Assembly (NCBI RefSeq): GCF_035594125.1
Contig: NC_087151.1
Span: 30,404,521-30,468,520 of the forward strand
Reading direction: 5' to 3'
Length of the DNA: 64,000 nucleotides
Source: Scylla paramamosain
Lineage: Eukaryota > Arthropoda > Malacostraca > Decapoda > Portunidae
Part shown: positions 1 to 28,245 of the stretch, piece after piece
How positions within the stretch are numbered: the stretch's first letter is position 1
Layout: each line of letters begins with the position of its first letter
Notes under the pieces: model-generated
Told to the model about the DNA's origin: nothing
The model's input: only the letters and a program-made list of their open reading frames with translations
Database searches by the model: none
Translations under genes and position numbers: made by a program

Positions 1-332
1 ACAGACAGGTACAGGGACAGCAGGCACTTGCACCATCACTGTCAGTCACACACAAATTCTACTTCTACACGCATGTCTTGTCATGTTGCGGTCTCGATAC
101 CCTCTCTCTCTGTCCCTCAGTGCCACAGAGTGCTGAACATCCTGACTCCTGTGTCACCATTTCTGCCAGGTGACATTTAACTACACCTATCCTAGCTTGC
201 AAGATATGAGTCATGTAGATTATCAATACTGGTAAGGATAATTGCTACTTACGCTATAGATCCACTCACACCCACAAAACTACAATTAAACAGTAACAAT
301 TGTTCCATGGTTAGCAAAGCCTCGCGTGCGTG
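1..332. other. Left-edge non-coding sequence
   Basis: Nothing recognisable as coding on either strand. The stretch is moderately CA/CT-rich and runs into a short CA microsatellite just before a SINE. No splice-supported exon or RNA gene was seen. Confidence 0.5.
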
Positions 333-355
333 CACACACACACACACACACACAC
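333..355. repeat. (CA)n microsatellite
   Basis: Short perfect CA dinucleotide run immediately 5' of the SINE. Confidence 0.9.
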
Positions 356-1280
<925 letters not shown>

Positions 1281-1324
1281 ACATAAAACTTTAGTTTATG
1301 TACTCTTTTAATCATATTTCAGCT

Positions 1325-2842
<1,518 letters not shown>

Positions 2843-2888
2843 AGGATTGCTGCACAAAACATAACTTTTTATCTGTAAGTAGTTTTGC

Positions 2889-2894
2889 AATAAA
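2889..2894 (+). terminator. Polyadenylation signal of DPH3
   Basis: AATAAA 47 bp after the DPH3 stop codon. It separates DPH3 from the next same-strand gene, whose start is only 361 bp further on. Confidence 0.6.
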
Positions 2895-3254
2895 TTTACA
2901 AGTAGAGTTATATATTCCACATGGAAAAAAAAATATATAAAGACAATGTTTCACTGTCTGGGTGAGGACTGTACAAAAATACATGGCATTATGTATGATG
3001 ATGAATCAGCAAATTTTATTTAAGATTTATGATGGGGATATTGAAAACTATATATTTCATGGCATCATTCATCAAAATGGACATTAGTTGAATAGCATTT
3101 GAAAATCCAACAGTTACACATTATTTGAGTAGACAATCTCTAACATAACCAATTTCCCTTGAATATGCACAGTACTGGAAAAGTCATATTGATTTATTTG
3201 ATGTGGTTGTTATACTTTGTTTTCTCATGCAGTCTCTTATTCACAGTAAGCAAG

Positions 3255-3923
3255 ATGGGTGGAAGAGGTCGTGGGCGTGGCCGAGGAAAGGGTATGAGTT
3301 TGGAGCAGCTTGGGGTACAGAAGGGAGAAGTCTTACCAGATAGGATTGTTGGTCCCCCTGAAACATATCCACCACTTGAATTCAGGCCAGTGCAACCAAC
3401 GCAAGAAAAGAATTTGGCCGAGTCGTACTTATTGGTTGTCAAGAAAGAGTTCCGGGAACATATGCAAAATTCTCAGTTTTACATTCAACCTGGAGTTAAA
3501 AGGAAGGATATCGAGAGATATTCTGACAGGTACCAACTTCTAGCTAGTCACCGAGGCCAACTTAGCCTTAACTGGTCTCGATTCCCTAAAGAACTCCATC
3601 CCACTTCAGTGTCTATTTTAAGGAAAAAAAGAAAGAAAGAATCTGAAAAGGTTAAAGTCAATGTAAAGAAAGCTCGAACCAAAGACATGAATGTCAGTGA
3701 GACTCTGGAAGCTCTAGAAAAAGCAGAAGCAATGGGTATAGAGGATAATGAGGAAGATGAAAGAGATAATACAGATAAAGCAGAAGTTGAAGATGTGGAA
3801 GAGCTTGAAGAGGTTGATGAAGAGTTGGATGAAGGGACAGACTATTTCAACAGCTACTTTGATAATGGTGACAATTATCTTGATGAAGAAGATGATGCTT
3901 TAGAGGAAGGAGGAGTATTTTGA
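3255..3923 (+). CDS. POLR3G: DNA-directed RNA polymerase III subunit RPC7 (POLR3G/POLR3GL type)
   Basis: A single uninterrupted coding exon of 222 aa, the usual size of RPC7. The start MGGRGRGRGRGKGMS is the characteristic Gly/Arg-rich N-terminus of the family. It is followed by the PPETYPPLEFRPV region, a basic middle (KKRKKE) and a long Asp/Glu-rich C-terminus ending DALEEGGVF. RPC7 is part of the Pol III-specific RPC3/RPC6/RPC7 subcomplex involved in initiation of tRNA, 5S and other small RNA transcription. The reading frame is open for 32 more codons upstream, but these encode a hydrophobic stretch foreign to the family. A 3' splice-site-like CACAG ends at 3246, eight bases before the chosen ATG, so the upstream part is probably intron. 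The lack of introns could mean an old retrocopy, but there is no A tail next to the signal AATAAA at 3938 and the frame is intact. It follows DPH3 on the same strand. Confidence 0.9.
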   Translation: MGGRGRGRGRGKGMSLEQLGVQKGEVLPDRIVGPPETYPPLEFRPVQPTQEKNLAESYLLVVKKEFREHMQNSQFYIQPGVKRKDIERYSDRYQLLASHRGQLSLNWSRFPKELHPTSVSILRKKRKKESEKVKVNVKKARTKDMNVSETLEALEKAEAMGIEDNEEDERDNTDKAEVEDVEELEEVDEELDEGTDYFNSYFDNGDNYLDEEDDALEEGGVF

Positions 3924-3937
3924 TCTTGTCTTTACTC

Positions 3938-3943
3938 AATAAA
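3938..3943 (+). terminator. Polyadenylation signal of the RPC7 gene
   Basis: AATAAA 15 bp after the RPC7 stop codon. Confidence 0.6.
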
Positions 3944-3949
3944 TTCACA

Positions 3950-4319
3950 AAATTTATTTATTTGATTATTGGCCTTCAGGTCAATGATGGATTATTGCTC
4001 TGGGTCATAAGACCACTGCATTACCAGTGAACTTACCTTCTTCAGGAGCCACCATAGATAGGATCAGTATTGGGAGGATAGGCAGACAACTAAGCTGGTT
4101 CAGTTTTTATTTACCCTAATCTTGATTCAAACCCAAGTGTGAGGAACTTGTATTTTTTTTTTTTTTTTTTCCTTTTTTATGAAGGTAAAAAAAAAAATTG
4201 TTGCAATTTAAAATTTTCGTTAAAGATTACAGATTACTAAATCATGAAAAGAAGAAGGATATTGATATTGAAAATATGTATCAATCAATTAAGAGTGTAT
4301 TTTTAGTGTCAATTTTTTT
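3950..4319. other. AT-rich spacer between RPC7 and the piggyBac relic
   Basis: No coding content seen. It has T and A homopolymers near 4150-4196. A block around 4220-4310 loosely resembles blocks near 6570-6640 and 7820-7920 (shared words such as ATCATGAAAA and TATCAATCAA), suggesting an unidentified dispersed repeat. Confidence 0.4.
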
Positions 4320-4340
4320 TTAACCCTTTTCAACCTGAAT
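4320..4340 (-). repeat. Candidate 3' terminus of the piggyBac element (TTAA + CCC)
   Basis: TTAA at 4320-4323 is followed by CCCTTTTCAACCTG. piggyBac elements insert at TTAA and commonly begin CCC, so this fits an outer end of the transposase relic at 4903-6530. A perfect 9-bp inverted repeat with a 4-base loop lies nearby at 4451-4472. The matching opposite terminus was not found, so this is tentative. Confidence 0.4.
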
Positions 4341-4838
4341 TATGTGAGAGTTAGTATTTTTAATTTTTATTTTAATATGTTGTTCTTAGAGCTCCAAATA
4401 CCATATGCAAACCCCAACATAATCTAGAAGATTATACTATGATTTATACAGATGGGAACTGTAGTTCCCATCAGGTCAACGTCAAAATGGGGATTAACAT
4501 CTGAATATAATATATCATAATTTATTACAGTTTCTGTATGCATAGAAATTTCTTTTATTGGAAAAATGCCTGCTTATGCATCAAAAGAAAAAAATTGTAG
4601 CATTTTTGGACAGTTTACATGAAAAAATATGACACAGCAGCATGAATATAATAAAAAAAAAATTCCCTTGAAATTTTATAACTTACACATTATTATTAGA
4701 TGCAATACAAAGGAAAAAAAGAAATATTTCTTCAAAAGAGTTAAAAATTCAATTTCCATCTGTTTTACATGAAGAAATTGCATGCCAAATAATTACATAA
4801 TTATTAGTAAAAAACCTTAATCAGTACATAAATCCAAT

Positions 4839-4870
<32 letters not shown>

Positions 4871-4902
4871 TTTGTAAATACACTTAATTACTTTTGGACT
4901 GT

Positions 4903-6530
4903 TCATGAATGATATTCTCTGAAGCAGTTTTTTGAAGAATTACAGCACAGGTGAACTCCACAGTGGCTGCAAATAGAGATGGGTCTTGATTCTATGCCAT
5001 TCTCTGAGCATACTTCACATCTACCTTTCTTCTGAATAAACTGTGGCCAGTGTACACCAGTGTTGCTAAGTGTGACTGACTCTGGAACACTGAAAGCAAT
5101 CTTGCGACATTTTGAAGCACCTGGGGAGCTTCTGTTTTTTTCCTAGTGTAAGAAGCCCCAATGCAAGTTCCCTATGAAAATCCAACAATGGAGTTTTTTC
5201 ATCAACAGTTTCCTTATAGAGAACAAAAGCATTGATAATTATCATGTAAAGTAGACCAAAGAAAATTCTGTGCCACCATTTCTTGCTCTTCCTATTGATG
5301 CCATATATCTGTCGAAGCATGTCATGTTTATCCACACCTCCCATGTTTTCATAATAGTAACTGTCAACTTTGATCCATTTTTTTCTTTTCTTTATACCCT
5401 TGTAGTTGCCACTCCATGATAATTTGAAATCAGATGTACTGATTTACTGTCCTTCCATCTATATACAGTGATTCCATTAGCTGTGGACCTGTAATCAAAA
5501 TCTCCTCTCTTTAGGGTCTTATCATCAGCAAGAAGAGGGAAGTCCTTCCTAGAAGGCCTTATTGTTGCACAAGCTAGTTTATTCTTTTGTAGGATCTCCA
5601 TCAGTAGAATTGAAGAAAAGTAGTTGTCAAAGTAAATTTTGTGATTTTTCCCACATACATGCTGCGTCAATCTCATTACAACATCTAAGCCCAGGTGTTT
5701 CTTCCTTCATGTATCATTCCCTTTGATTTTACCTGTGTAAATTTCAAACTTGAATATGTACCCATTATTATCAGCTAAACACCACAATTTATAACCCCTC
5801 TTTATTGGCTTCATGGGATTGTACTGCTTGAGACAACTTCTCCCTTTGAAGCAAATCATGGATTCATCTACACTGAGATGCTCAGATAGGGATCTTTTTC
5901 TCTCCAAACAGGAAATTAATTCTCTCAATAAGCAGTCTTGCTTTCCATAGCTTGTTGTTAGGATCAATTTTACTGTTGTCATTTAGATGGAGTTTACCAA
6001 GAGTCTGTGTGAACCTTTCACGAGCCATTGCCCCTTGAATAGAGTGGACACCCATGTCTTCCCCTGCCATCCAGTAGTGCCATAGTGATGGCAGGTGATG
6101 ATACCCCATCATAATATTAATCCCAAGGAAAACATAAAAGTTCATCTTTTGTTATATTTCCAGTCTTGCTTTTTTGTGTGCTGTATAGATTTGTCTCATA
6201 ATGAATTCTGTCCATCAGTTCCTCATCAAAAAATGTAAGGAAAGCCTCAAGTATGTTGTCAGGCGAGGTCTCACCTATGGCACTTGGCTGGAAGACTGTT
6301 ACCTGACTTCCGACTTTTTCCTCTATAGTCGACGTGAGCCTTTCATGTTGCTTTCATCTGAAACATTTTCATCTTGGCTACAATTTACAGTTTCTCCATC
6401 TATATAATTTTCTTGCTGCTCTTGAGCATGAGACAGTGGATCAGGTCTCCATACGAAATCTTGACCATCGTCATCCGAATCCTCCTCGATGTCAGTGTCT
6501 GTTTCATAATTATTATTATTCTGGGCCTGT
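4903..6530 (-). pseudogene. piggyBac-type transposase, decayed
   Basis: Reading right to left on the minus strand, pieces of one protein appear in shifting frames. First comes an acidic N-terminal region (6360-6530), then a stretch with FDEELMDRIHYETNLY (about 6175-6235). Next are FLGINIMMGYHHLP (about 6090-6135), LSVDESMICFKGR (5840-5880), IYFDNYFSS (5610-5640) and GGVDKHDMLRQIYG (5300-5345). A Cys-rich tail with CEVCSENG and CSHCGVHLC ends at a stop at 4903-4905. The Asp residues of those last three catalytic blocks correspond to the piggyBac DDD triad, and the tail is the family's Cys-rich DNA-binding domain. At least four frame changes separate the pieces, so no functional transposase can be made. 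The piece order is intact and drift looks moderate. It lies between two plus-strand genes, RPC7 and TXNL1. Confidence 0.88.
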
Positions 6531-6639
6531 AAAAAAAAAAAAAAAAAAAAAATTGCAAATAAGAAATTTCCTTCAAAATTAGAGAATATCTAATCATGAA
6601 AATTAGGAAAAGAATATTTATATAGAGGGATTATATCAA

Positions 6640-7508
6640 TCAACATTTTTTTTTTTTCAATGTAGGAAGGACATTGGCCAAGGGCAACAAAAATCCAATA
6701 AGAAAAAAATGCCCACTGAAATGCCAGTCCCATAAAAGGGTCAAAGCAGTAGTCAAAAACTGATGAATAAGTGTCTTGAAACCTCCCTCTTGAAGGAATT
6801 CAAGTCATAGGAAGGTGGATATACAAAAGCAAGCAGGGAGTTCTAGAGTTTACCAGAGAAAGGGATGAATGATTGAGAATACTGGTTAACTCTTGGGTTA
6901 GAGAGGTGGACAGAATAGGGGTGAGAGAAAGAAGAAAGTCTTGTGCAGCGAGGCTGCGGGAGGAGGGGAGGCATGCAGTTAGCAAGATCAGAAGAGCAGT
7001 TAGCATGAAAATACCGGTAGAGGATAGCAAGAGATGCAACACTGCAACGATGAGAGACAGGCTGAAGGCAGTCAGTTGGAGGAGAGAGAGAGTTGAGGAG
7101 ACGAAAAGCTTTTAATTCTACCTTGTCTAGAAGAGCAGTATGAGTGGAATCCCCCGCAGACGTGTGAAGCATACTCCATACATGGATGGATAAGGCCCTT
7201 GTACAAAGTTAGCAGCTCGGGTGGTGAGAAAAACTGGCGGAGACGTCTCAGAACACCTAACTTCATAGAAGCTGTTTTAGCTAGAGATGAGATATGAAGT
7301 TTCCAGTTCAGATTATAAGTAAAGGACAGACCGAGGATGTTCAGTGTAGAAGAGGGGGACAGTTGAGTGTCATTGAAGAAGAGGGGATAGTTGTCTGGAA
7401 GGTTGTGTTGAGTTGATAAATGGAGGAATTGAGTTTTTGAGGCATTGAACAATACCAAGTTTGCTCTGCCCCAATCAGAAATTTTAGAAAGATCAGAAGT
7501 CAAGCGTT
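6640..7508 (-). mobile_element. 5'-truncated non-LTR retrotransposon, reverse transcriptase C-terminus
   Basis: On the minus strand the translation starts at ERLTSDLSKISDWGRAN and continues through [42 protein letters not shown] and LYKGLIHPCMEYASHV. It then shifts frame to AFRLLNSLSPPTDCL, SHRCSVASLAILYRYFHA and CTRLSSFSHPYSVHLSN. These are typical of the end of the reverse transcriptase ORF in jockey-like non-LTR elements of arthropods. The 5' end stops at a TG/CA microsatellite and at least one frameshift is present, so this is a dead-on-arrival copy. Confidence 0.8.
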
Positions 7509-7536
7509 CTGTGTGTGTGTGTGTGTGTGTGTGTGA
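7509..7536. repeat. (TG)n microsatellite
   Basis: Short TG run marking the 5' break of the non-LTR fragment. Confidence 0.85.
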
Positions 7537-7609
7537 AATATGGTTATTATTTATGCACCATTCATAAATCAAAAGAATATTTTACATGATACTTTTTTTT
7601 TTAAGTAAG

Positions 7610-7780
<171 letters not shown>

Positions 7781-8068
7781 TTAGATTGGGACCTAAAAAC
7801 AAATATTAAATATTTGTTGTTTGGAATTTTCCTCTAAGATTACATAACAATTATGAAAAGTAGAAGAATATTGGTATAAAAGTATATATCAGTCCATAAA
7901 GAGTGTTTTCTTCTTTATCTATTTCTTCTAAAAGTGAAATATGGTCACTGTCTACGCACGACACTTAAGAACTCAAAAAAGTATTTTATATATGTGCAAT
8001 GGTTATTCTTTATATAAGGAACATATCCCTATAATCAAATTAAAACTTTTGGGATTATTTTTTTCTTT

Positions 8069-8860
<792 letters not shown>

Positions 8861-8960
8861 CCATGGGTGAGGATGATAGTGAAATAAGTGTTTCGTGCAG
8901 GGCCTGCCACGTGCAGGCTTGTGATGGCTTCTTGCAGCTTCCCTTATTTTCTTACGTTTC
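8861..8960 (+). mobile_element. 3' tail fragment of a non-LTR retrotransposon
   Basis: Contains CCTGCCACGTGCAGGC, TGGCTTCTTGCAGCTTCC and TTCTTACG. It is clearly related to the tail of the larger copy at 50236-50835 in the same orientation, but here only the last hundred bases or so survive. Confidence 0.7.
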
Positions 8961-9240
8961 CTAGAGTTTGGTTCCATACTCTTGCACTATGACATGTACT
9001 GTACAGATCCTTGCTGTTACTCATGAAAAGCGGAAAGTTATAAAGGCTGTGACTCGAAAAAAAAAAAAAAAAAAAAAAAAGCTTACATACTAGAAGCATC
9101 TGCAAAATAATATATATTTATAAGCTTAGGAGTCACCTCTTTTACAACCAAAATCTCGGAATTTTCTTTATGAATAAAACGATAAAAAGACGAAATTTTA
9201 TCAATAAGTAATAAAAAAGTTGTTATATAGATAGTGACAG
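8961..9240. other. AT-rich sequence before the TXNL1 promoter
   Basis: A poly(A) run lies at about 9058-9080. Nothing else recognisable. Confidence 0.4.
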
Positions 9241-9294
9241 TTTGGTGAGTTGCAGCAATAAGTATCAGATGGTGGTGTAAACAGAGCGGTCCAG

Positions 9295-9304
9295 TGACTC
9301 AGCA
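9295..9304 (+). promoter_or_regulatory. Antioxidant-response-element-like motif upstream of TXNL1
   Basis: TGACTCAGCA fits the binding consensus of CNC-bZIP/small Maf dimers (NRF2 in vertebrates, CncC in insects). It is 81 bp upstream of the TXNL1 start codon. A second TGACTCA (AP-1 type) lies at 9336-9342. Function is inferred from the motifs and the redox role of the gene. Confidence 0.45.
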
Positions 9305-9384
9305 CACAACTTGTCTCGTACACACCCGGGTCCTCTGACTCAATTTTTGTCATCTAGGTTTACTTATCAGCGTTTAAGTTCACG

Positions 9385-16780
<7,396 letters not shown>

Positions 16781-17489
16781 TCACAGAGGAAACTTAACTT
16801 TAGTCTTTTGTTTCCTTAAAGACTTAATTCTGCTAAACTTGTATTTTCAATTACCTCAAGTTACCTTGCATTTTGTTAAGTCCTTTTCCTTTACAGTGAA
16901 CTCTACCTTCTGTTAATACTAAGCTGCATAGTGCAAAGTACAACATATTTAGGCCTTCAGAATAAGCAGATGACTATTACCAACATTTAATTTTCTTAGA
17001 TATATGCTGACATAGTTAAGCATTATTAAAAGTGCTAAAAATATACTCGTAAAGACTGATTTTTGGCCCAGCACCTTTGTGGCCCAAGCAGCTGTGTTGT
17101 GATATGCTGTGTCAGGAATCAGGATAGCTATATCTCAATGGATGGGTCTTTCACTAGTCTCCGAGGAGTGGAGCTGCAATTTAACTCACCGTATCGCCTT
17201 TGGCAAATATCTTAATGCTGCTTCACAACCATCTTTGCACTATTTCTTGTCATCAGCCATTTTATAAGTGGGTGAACAGATATTTTTTTAGTCTCAGGAG
17301 TGAGTCTAGTAAGTCTGGTTGGTAAACAATTACCTTAAACAAACTAATTTGTGTGCATATGTCAAACAATTTTCTTGCTTTGGTGGTTGTTTTCCTCTTT
17401 AGTAGCTTGATTATAATTAAACTGAAACAGAAAGGTAATATTTTGTTTTGTAAGCAGATTTACCTATAATGTCTTGTTGCATATAAAAG

Positions 17490-17495
17490 AATAAA
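17490..17495 (+). terminator. Candidate polyadenylation signal of TXNL1
   Basis: AATAAA about 710 bp after the TXNL1 stop codon, the first good match downstream that I noticed. Confidence 0.4.
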
Positions 17496-17796
17496 ATCTA
17501 AATCTTGTATGTTATTTCGCTTGAAAGATTACACACATACATACAGGATGCAAGGAGGCAGATGACACAAATTATTATTGTCTTGCTTCACAGTAATGCT
17601 GGTTATGTGCTGATTATAATCAAGATTACAAATTATTCCTTCTCATGTTTATCGTTCCTCTAATTCATTAACCACTTTTCTATGGATTGTATTTTCACTA
17701 CCAAGAGTATGATGCATACCTACATATTCTGCATGTAAGTCCTCCTTTGAAGCTATTTATTTACCATTCTTATATGTAATTTCTTTAGTTCTGAAA

Positions 17797-17823
17797 TCTC
17801 TCTCTCTCTCTCTCTCTCTCTCT
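17797..17823. repeat. (CT)n microsatellite
   Basis: Short CT run in the TXNL1-ANKS3 interval. Confidence 0.9.
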
Positions 17824-18318
17824 ATTTATTATTCCAGGTCCATATTTTGAAATGCTTTAGGATGTCATCATAATTACTTTCAAAGGCCACAGAGATGATT
17901 AGTCAGATTCTTATAAGCCTTTTCCCTATTGATTCAGAATCCTTGTTAAACTATAATTAAAACACCATTGAAAACACTAAGAACTTCTACAAGAGCATGT
18001 TAAAAATAATAAAGGTGCTACAATGTTTGAGAATATAGTTGTTGCTTAGTAGACCATTATAAACTCCACTATCTTTTTTTATTTATTTATTTATTTTTTT
18101 GTACCAAAATCTATACTTTACATTTCATAAATGCAAGAGAAACTAAATTCATGAAAATATATAAAGTAATACTCAGTTATCACCACACATACAATGATCT
18201 GGCTAAGCATTAGCTGTAAAGTGGTCATTTACTCACCTATTCTACTTACAGCAAGTGATTATCTCTCAAAATATCATCTTTCTCCTATATGTGAAGGAGG
18301 CACACCAAGGCCTCAGAG

Positions 18319-18322
<4 letters not shown>

Positions 18323-18388
<66 letters not shown>
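18323..18388. repeat. (CT)n microsatellite
   Basis: About 33 CT units. Confidence 0.95.
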
Positions 18389-18389
<1 letters not shown>

Positions 18390-19218
18390 CTGGTTGCCTC
18401 ACAATGTCTCTGGTTTCAGGAGGATACAAAAAATCTTTTGTAATGATATCTAAGCCCTGAAAGCTTAAATACCCATCTAACACAGCATCAGGTCTACTTT
18501 TCACTTGGCACACTTACCACAGATTTTTCATGTGCCACTATATCTATTCCTATTGCTGGAGAGGAAGCCAACAAGGAGCTATATGAGCTTTGATTAACCT
18601 TCATTACCAACCACAATATATGCAACAAGTTCATCAAATCCTAGAGCCCTCCTAAGATCTCATCTTACAGTATATCTGCTTACTTTGCCATACCTACTGG
18701 TATTTTATCATTCACTTGAAAGGTTATCATATTTCATCCAACCATTCTCGTTCATTCACCAGTCAACCAATGCAGCCTACATGTTTATATCACATTACCA
18801 ATGCACTTAATTCCAGTCTCCTGTTATACAGTTACTGAGCAATAATACATCTTACAAAGTACTACAAAACGGTAACACAGGTTCCATCCCCTTGACATTA
18901 GCCCAAATCATTAGCCCAAAGAGTTAAGCCCAAATCTTATAACCATAAAACATTACACTAATCACATATGAAGCATACAAAATGTACTTCATGTGGAAGG
19001 CAACATATTACTTTATGAAAGCAAAAATTAGGTTGTTAGTGATGACAATGTCCACATAGGAACACGTGATAAAAAGAGCAAAAGGGATGGCTGTGCAGTA
19101 CTACTGTAAGAGGCAGTTTTACAACTGTGGAAGACCATGTAGCATGAAGTTATTGATCAATATTAAAAAGACAAGTTGGACAGCAATAACTATAATACAT
19201 AGCACCAGTTTGTAAATA

Positions 19219-19776
19219 CAGTGGAACCTTGGTTCACGAACGTTCCAATACATGAACAAATTAATTTCCGAACAGATTTTTCAAGCAATTTTTTCATTGG
19301 TTCACAAACAGTGTTTCAGTGTGCAAACACACAAACACTGCACACTCCCTCAGCAGGCAAGGACATGCTCAAGTGTGTTTTAGCATGCCTGTCAGGAACA
19401 GTGTTTGTTCGTGTGCTGTGTTCATAAACATTACTTTTTGGGGTCTTTTTTGCTCTTATCAAGTTATTTTAGCCCTCATTATGGCTCCTAGGAAAAAACA
19501 GTGATATTGGTAACAGGAAGCCTAAACATGTTACTGTGGAACTCAAGAAAGAAACAATAACGAAACATGAAAATGGAGTTCGTGCTTCTGCCATCACCAG
19601 GCAGCACAGCATGGCAAAATCAAACTATCAGTCTGATCTTGAAGAATGTACTGATGTATATGTACCTACATATATGGTAACCTTTCAATTGGAAAAACAT
19701 GTTATGGTTTGCAAACATTTCAGTTTTACGAACTGAGTCATGGAACAGATTAAGTTTGTGAAGCAAGGTTCCACTG
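19219..19776 (+). mobile_element. Non-autonomous Tigger/pogo DNA transposon (558 bp)
   Basis: Ends CAGTGGAACCTTGGTTCAC and the inverse of CAGTGGAACCTTGCTTCAC form terminal inverted repeats, flanked by TA (19217-19218, 19777-19778). An ATG at 19481 starts MAPRKKQ and then hits a stop. The following sequence resumes with KPKHVTVELKKE, TKHENGVRASAITRQH and SMAKSN, the DNA-binding helix-turn-helix N-terminus of Tigger-type transposases. Everything after it is deleted. The termini differ from those of the element at 11909, so it belongs to another Tigger family. Confidence 0.88.
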
Positions 19777-20590
19777 TAATTCGATAAATCCAGCAACTCC
19801 TTATGTTCTCTAAAAAAATCTTTTAACCTATCCAGAAATAAAAATAATTTGTTAATAACAAAAAATGTAACTCCCACATATTTTCTACAGACTAAGCACT
19901 AGAGATGAGTATTTGTTTACTGATATAATAAAATTTCACAACAAAGTAAACTTGAGCAAGTCAGTAAGTAAAAGTATACCTAATGCATGCCAGTACCTGT
20001 CATTGCATATGTTGGATATGTAAGTTTCAAGAAACCTTGATGTTTTGCTTGATTCTGTAATGTATTGGAGCTGTAGCAAATAAAAACTTAGCCCCAGCTG
20101 CTGATTGGCTGAGCACTGGCTTTCTCAAGATATGTCTGTAACATTAATGTGTAAAACCAAATAGGTATTCAATGCAATGGACATTGTGAATAGACTAAGG
20201 TGAAAGTGGTACTGTAAGTCTCAGTCACTCACCTAACATTCTATAGAGGTAAAGAACAGATTTTTCTGGACAAAAAAATATTCACAAACACATCACTGGT
20301 GTAAAAATGGTGGAAGTTACAAGGGGGAAAAAAAAGTACATAAGAAGTGAAACTTCAAAGGAATGTAACAAATCCTTGCATCTATTTGTCATAAAGTATT
20401 AGTCAATGTGAACCTTATTTAGCACCTTTTAAAACTTTTGTCAATTCAATGTCAAAATAACTTCCTTTAACTCATGATTACTGGCTGAAGGAATGACTAA
20501 ATTTCACATCACAGGTCTATGTTTCCTTTAACAATAAAAACCCCACAGAGGAACATCATAACAATAGTGTATGATGACTATGGGACATAA
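19777..20590. other. Intergenic sequence between the Tigger relic and ANKS3
   Basis: AT-rich, with no coding sequence recognised. It would hold the ANKS3 cleavage and polyadenylation region. Confidence 0.4.
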
Positions 20591-20591
20591 A

Positions 20592-20595
20592 TTTA

Positions 20596-20597
<2 letters not shown>
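20592..20597 (-). terminator. ANKS3 polyadenylation signal overlapping the stop codon
   Basis: On the minus strand AATAAA overlaps the TAA stop codon (20596-20598) by two bases. If used, the 3' UTR would be only about 20-30 nt. Confidence 0.45.
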
Positions 20598-27343
<6,746 letters not shown>

Positions 27344-27361
<18 letters not shown>

Positions 27362-27675
27362 TCACCTCTGGAAGGACAGACTTCATCAGGCTTAATTCAA
27401 ACTGAGAATTTAGGGAGTGCATATACTAGGTAGGAATGGTGATCCAGTCATATTGAGTGCCACAAATATCTTGGTGATGAGGGATGTGGTCAGGTCAGAA
27501 GGGGTCAATTCTGCCACCTGTGACATCACCTCTGGAAGGACAATACTCATCAGACATCAATTCAAACTGAAAATTCAGAGCTGAGAAGGAATGATTACCA
27601 AATTACAGTAATAATCTTGGTAATAAGGGATGTGGGCAGGTAAGAAGGGATCATTTCTACAATCCTTGACATAAG
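27344..27675. repeat. Degenerate tandem repeats spanning the ANKS3 start codon
   Basis: The sequence around the ANKS3 ATG (plus strand CTGCCATCCTTGACATTCAC followed by CTCTGGAAGGACA) recurs near 27511-27545, and its first half again near 27656-27680. A further related block (GAGTGCCACAGATATC, GGGATGTGGTCAGGTCAGAA) lies at 28655-28715. The unit is about 145-165 bp and divergent. Confidence 0.65.
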
Positions 27676-27754
27676 TTCACACTATGGATTCAGAGAGCTT
27701 ATGTATCAACAAGGAATGGTGACCAAATTATGGTAAAAAAGCAGAAGCACTGCT

Positions 27755-27990
27755 CCATAACCTAACCTAACTTAGTAAATTTGAGGTTTCAACCAACACT
27801 CCTCCCCCTTAACTTATTGGACCCCCATTAAATAAACTAACCTAACATTTTATAACCTCCTAACTGGGAGGGTTTTGCTGCCCCTGGACCCCTCATAAGG
27901 TAAACTAACCTAACCTTACATTTTGTAACCTACTAAATGGGGGGGGAGGGGCCTTTGAAACCCTGGACCTCCCATAGAGTAAACTTATTA
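27755..27990. repeat. CCTAA-containing tandem repeats
   Basis: Two to three imperfect units of about 77 bp, each with TGGACCYC, then TAAACTAACCTAAC, then a TTTTRTAACCT block and a G-rich stretch. Telomere-like CCTAA motifs are embedded. Confidence 0.6.
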
Positions 27991-28245
27991 GTTTCCCACA
28001 GGGTAAAATAGAGCTAGATATGCTCCAGTGAGATGTAGACCCTGTGAAGGGCTATAGTTACGAATTGTTAAAGGTACGTACAGTGTATTGGTTGAAACAG
28101 CAATAAAACCTTAATCTCACTTAACATAACAACCTAACAAAACCAAAACCCGACCGCCCACCGAGATGGCCAAGGATGTTCAGTATGGTATCTTAGGTAA
28201 ATTTATAGTTTAAGCCAATGTCCCCAATCTCTACCCACGGCCCAC

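Larger units (their letters stand above)
16781..19218. other. TXNL1 3' UTR and intergenic sequence
   Basis: A polyadenylation signal AATAAA at 17490-17495 would give a 3' UTR of about 0.7 kb. Beyond it are two CT microsatellites and otherwise featureless AT-rich DNA. No coding sequence recognised. Confidence 0.5.

Noticed and set aside
3159..3254. 32-residue hydrophobic N-terminal extension of the RPC7 frame resembling a signal peptide
   Set aside because: RPC7 is nuclear and starts MGGRGRG in the family; a splice-acceptor-like CACAG ends at 3246, so the upstream frame is probably intron.
6715..6735. AAAAGGGTCAA as a right-hand piggyBac terminus pairing with TTAACCCTTTT at 4320
   Set aside because: It falls inside the 3' part of the non-LTR element, where the same bases are expected from that element, and only about seven bases match.
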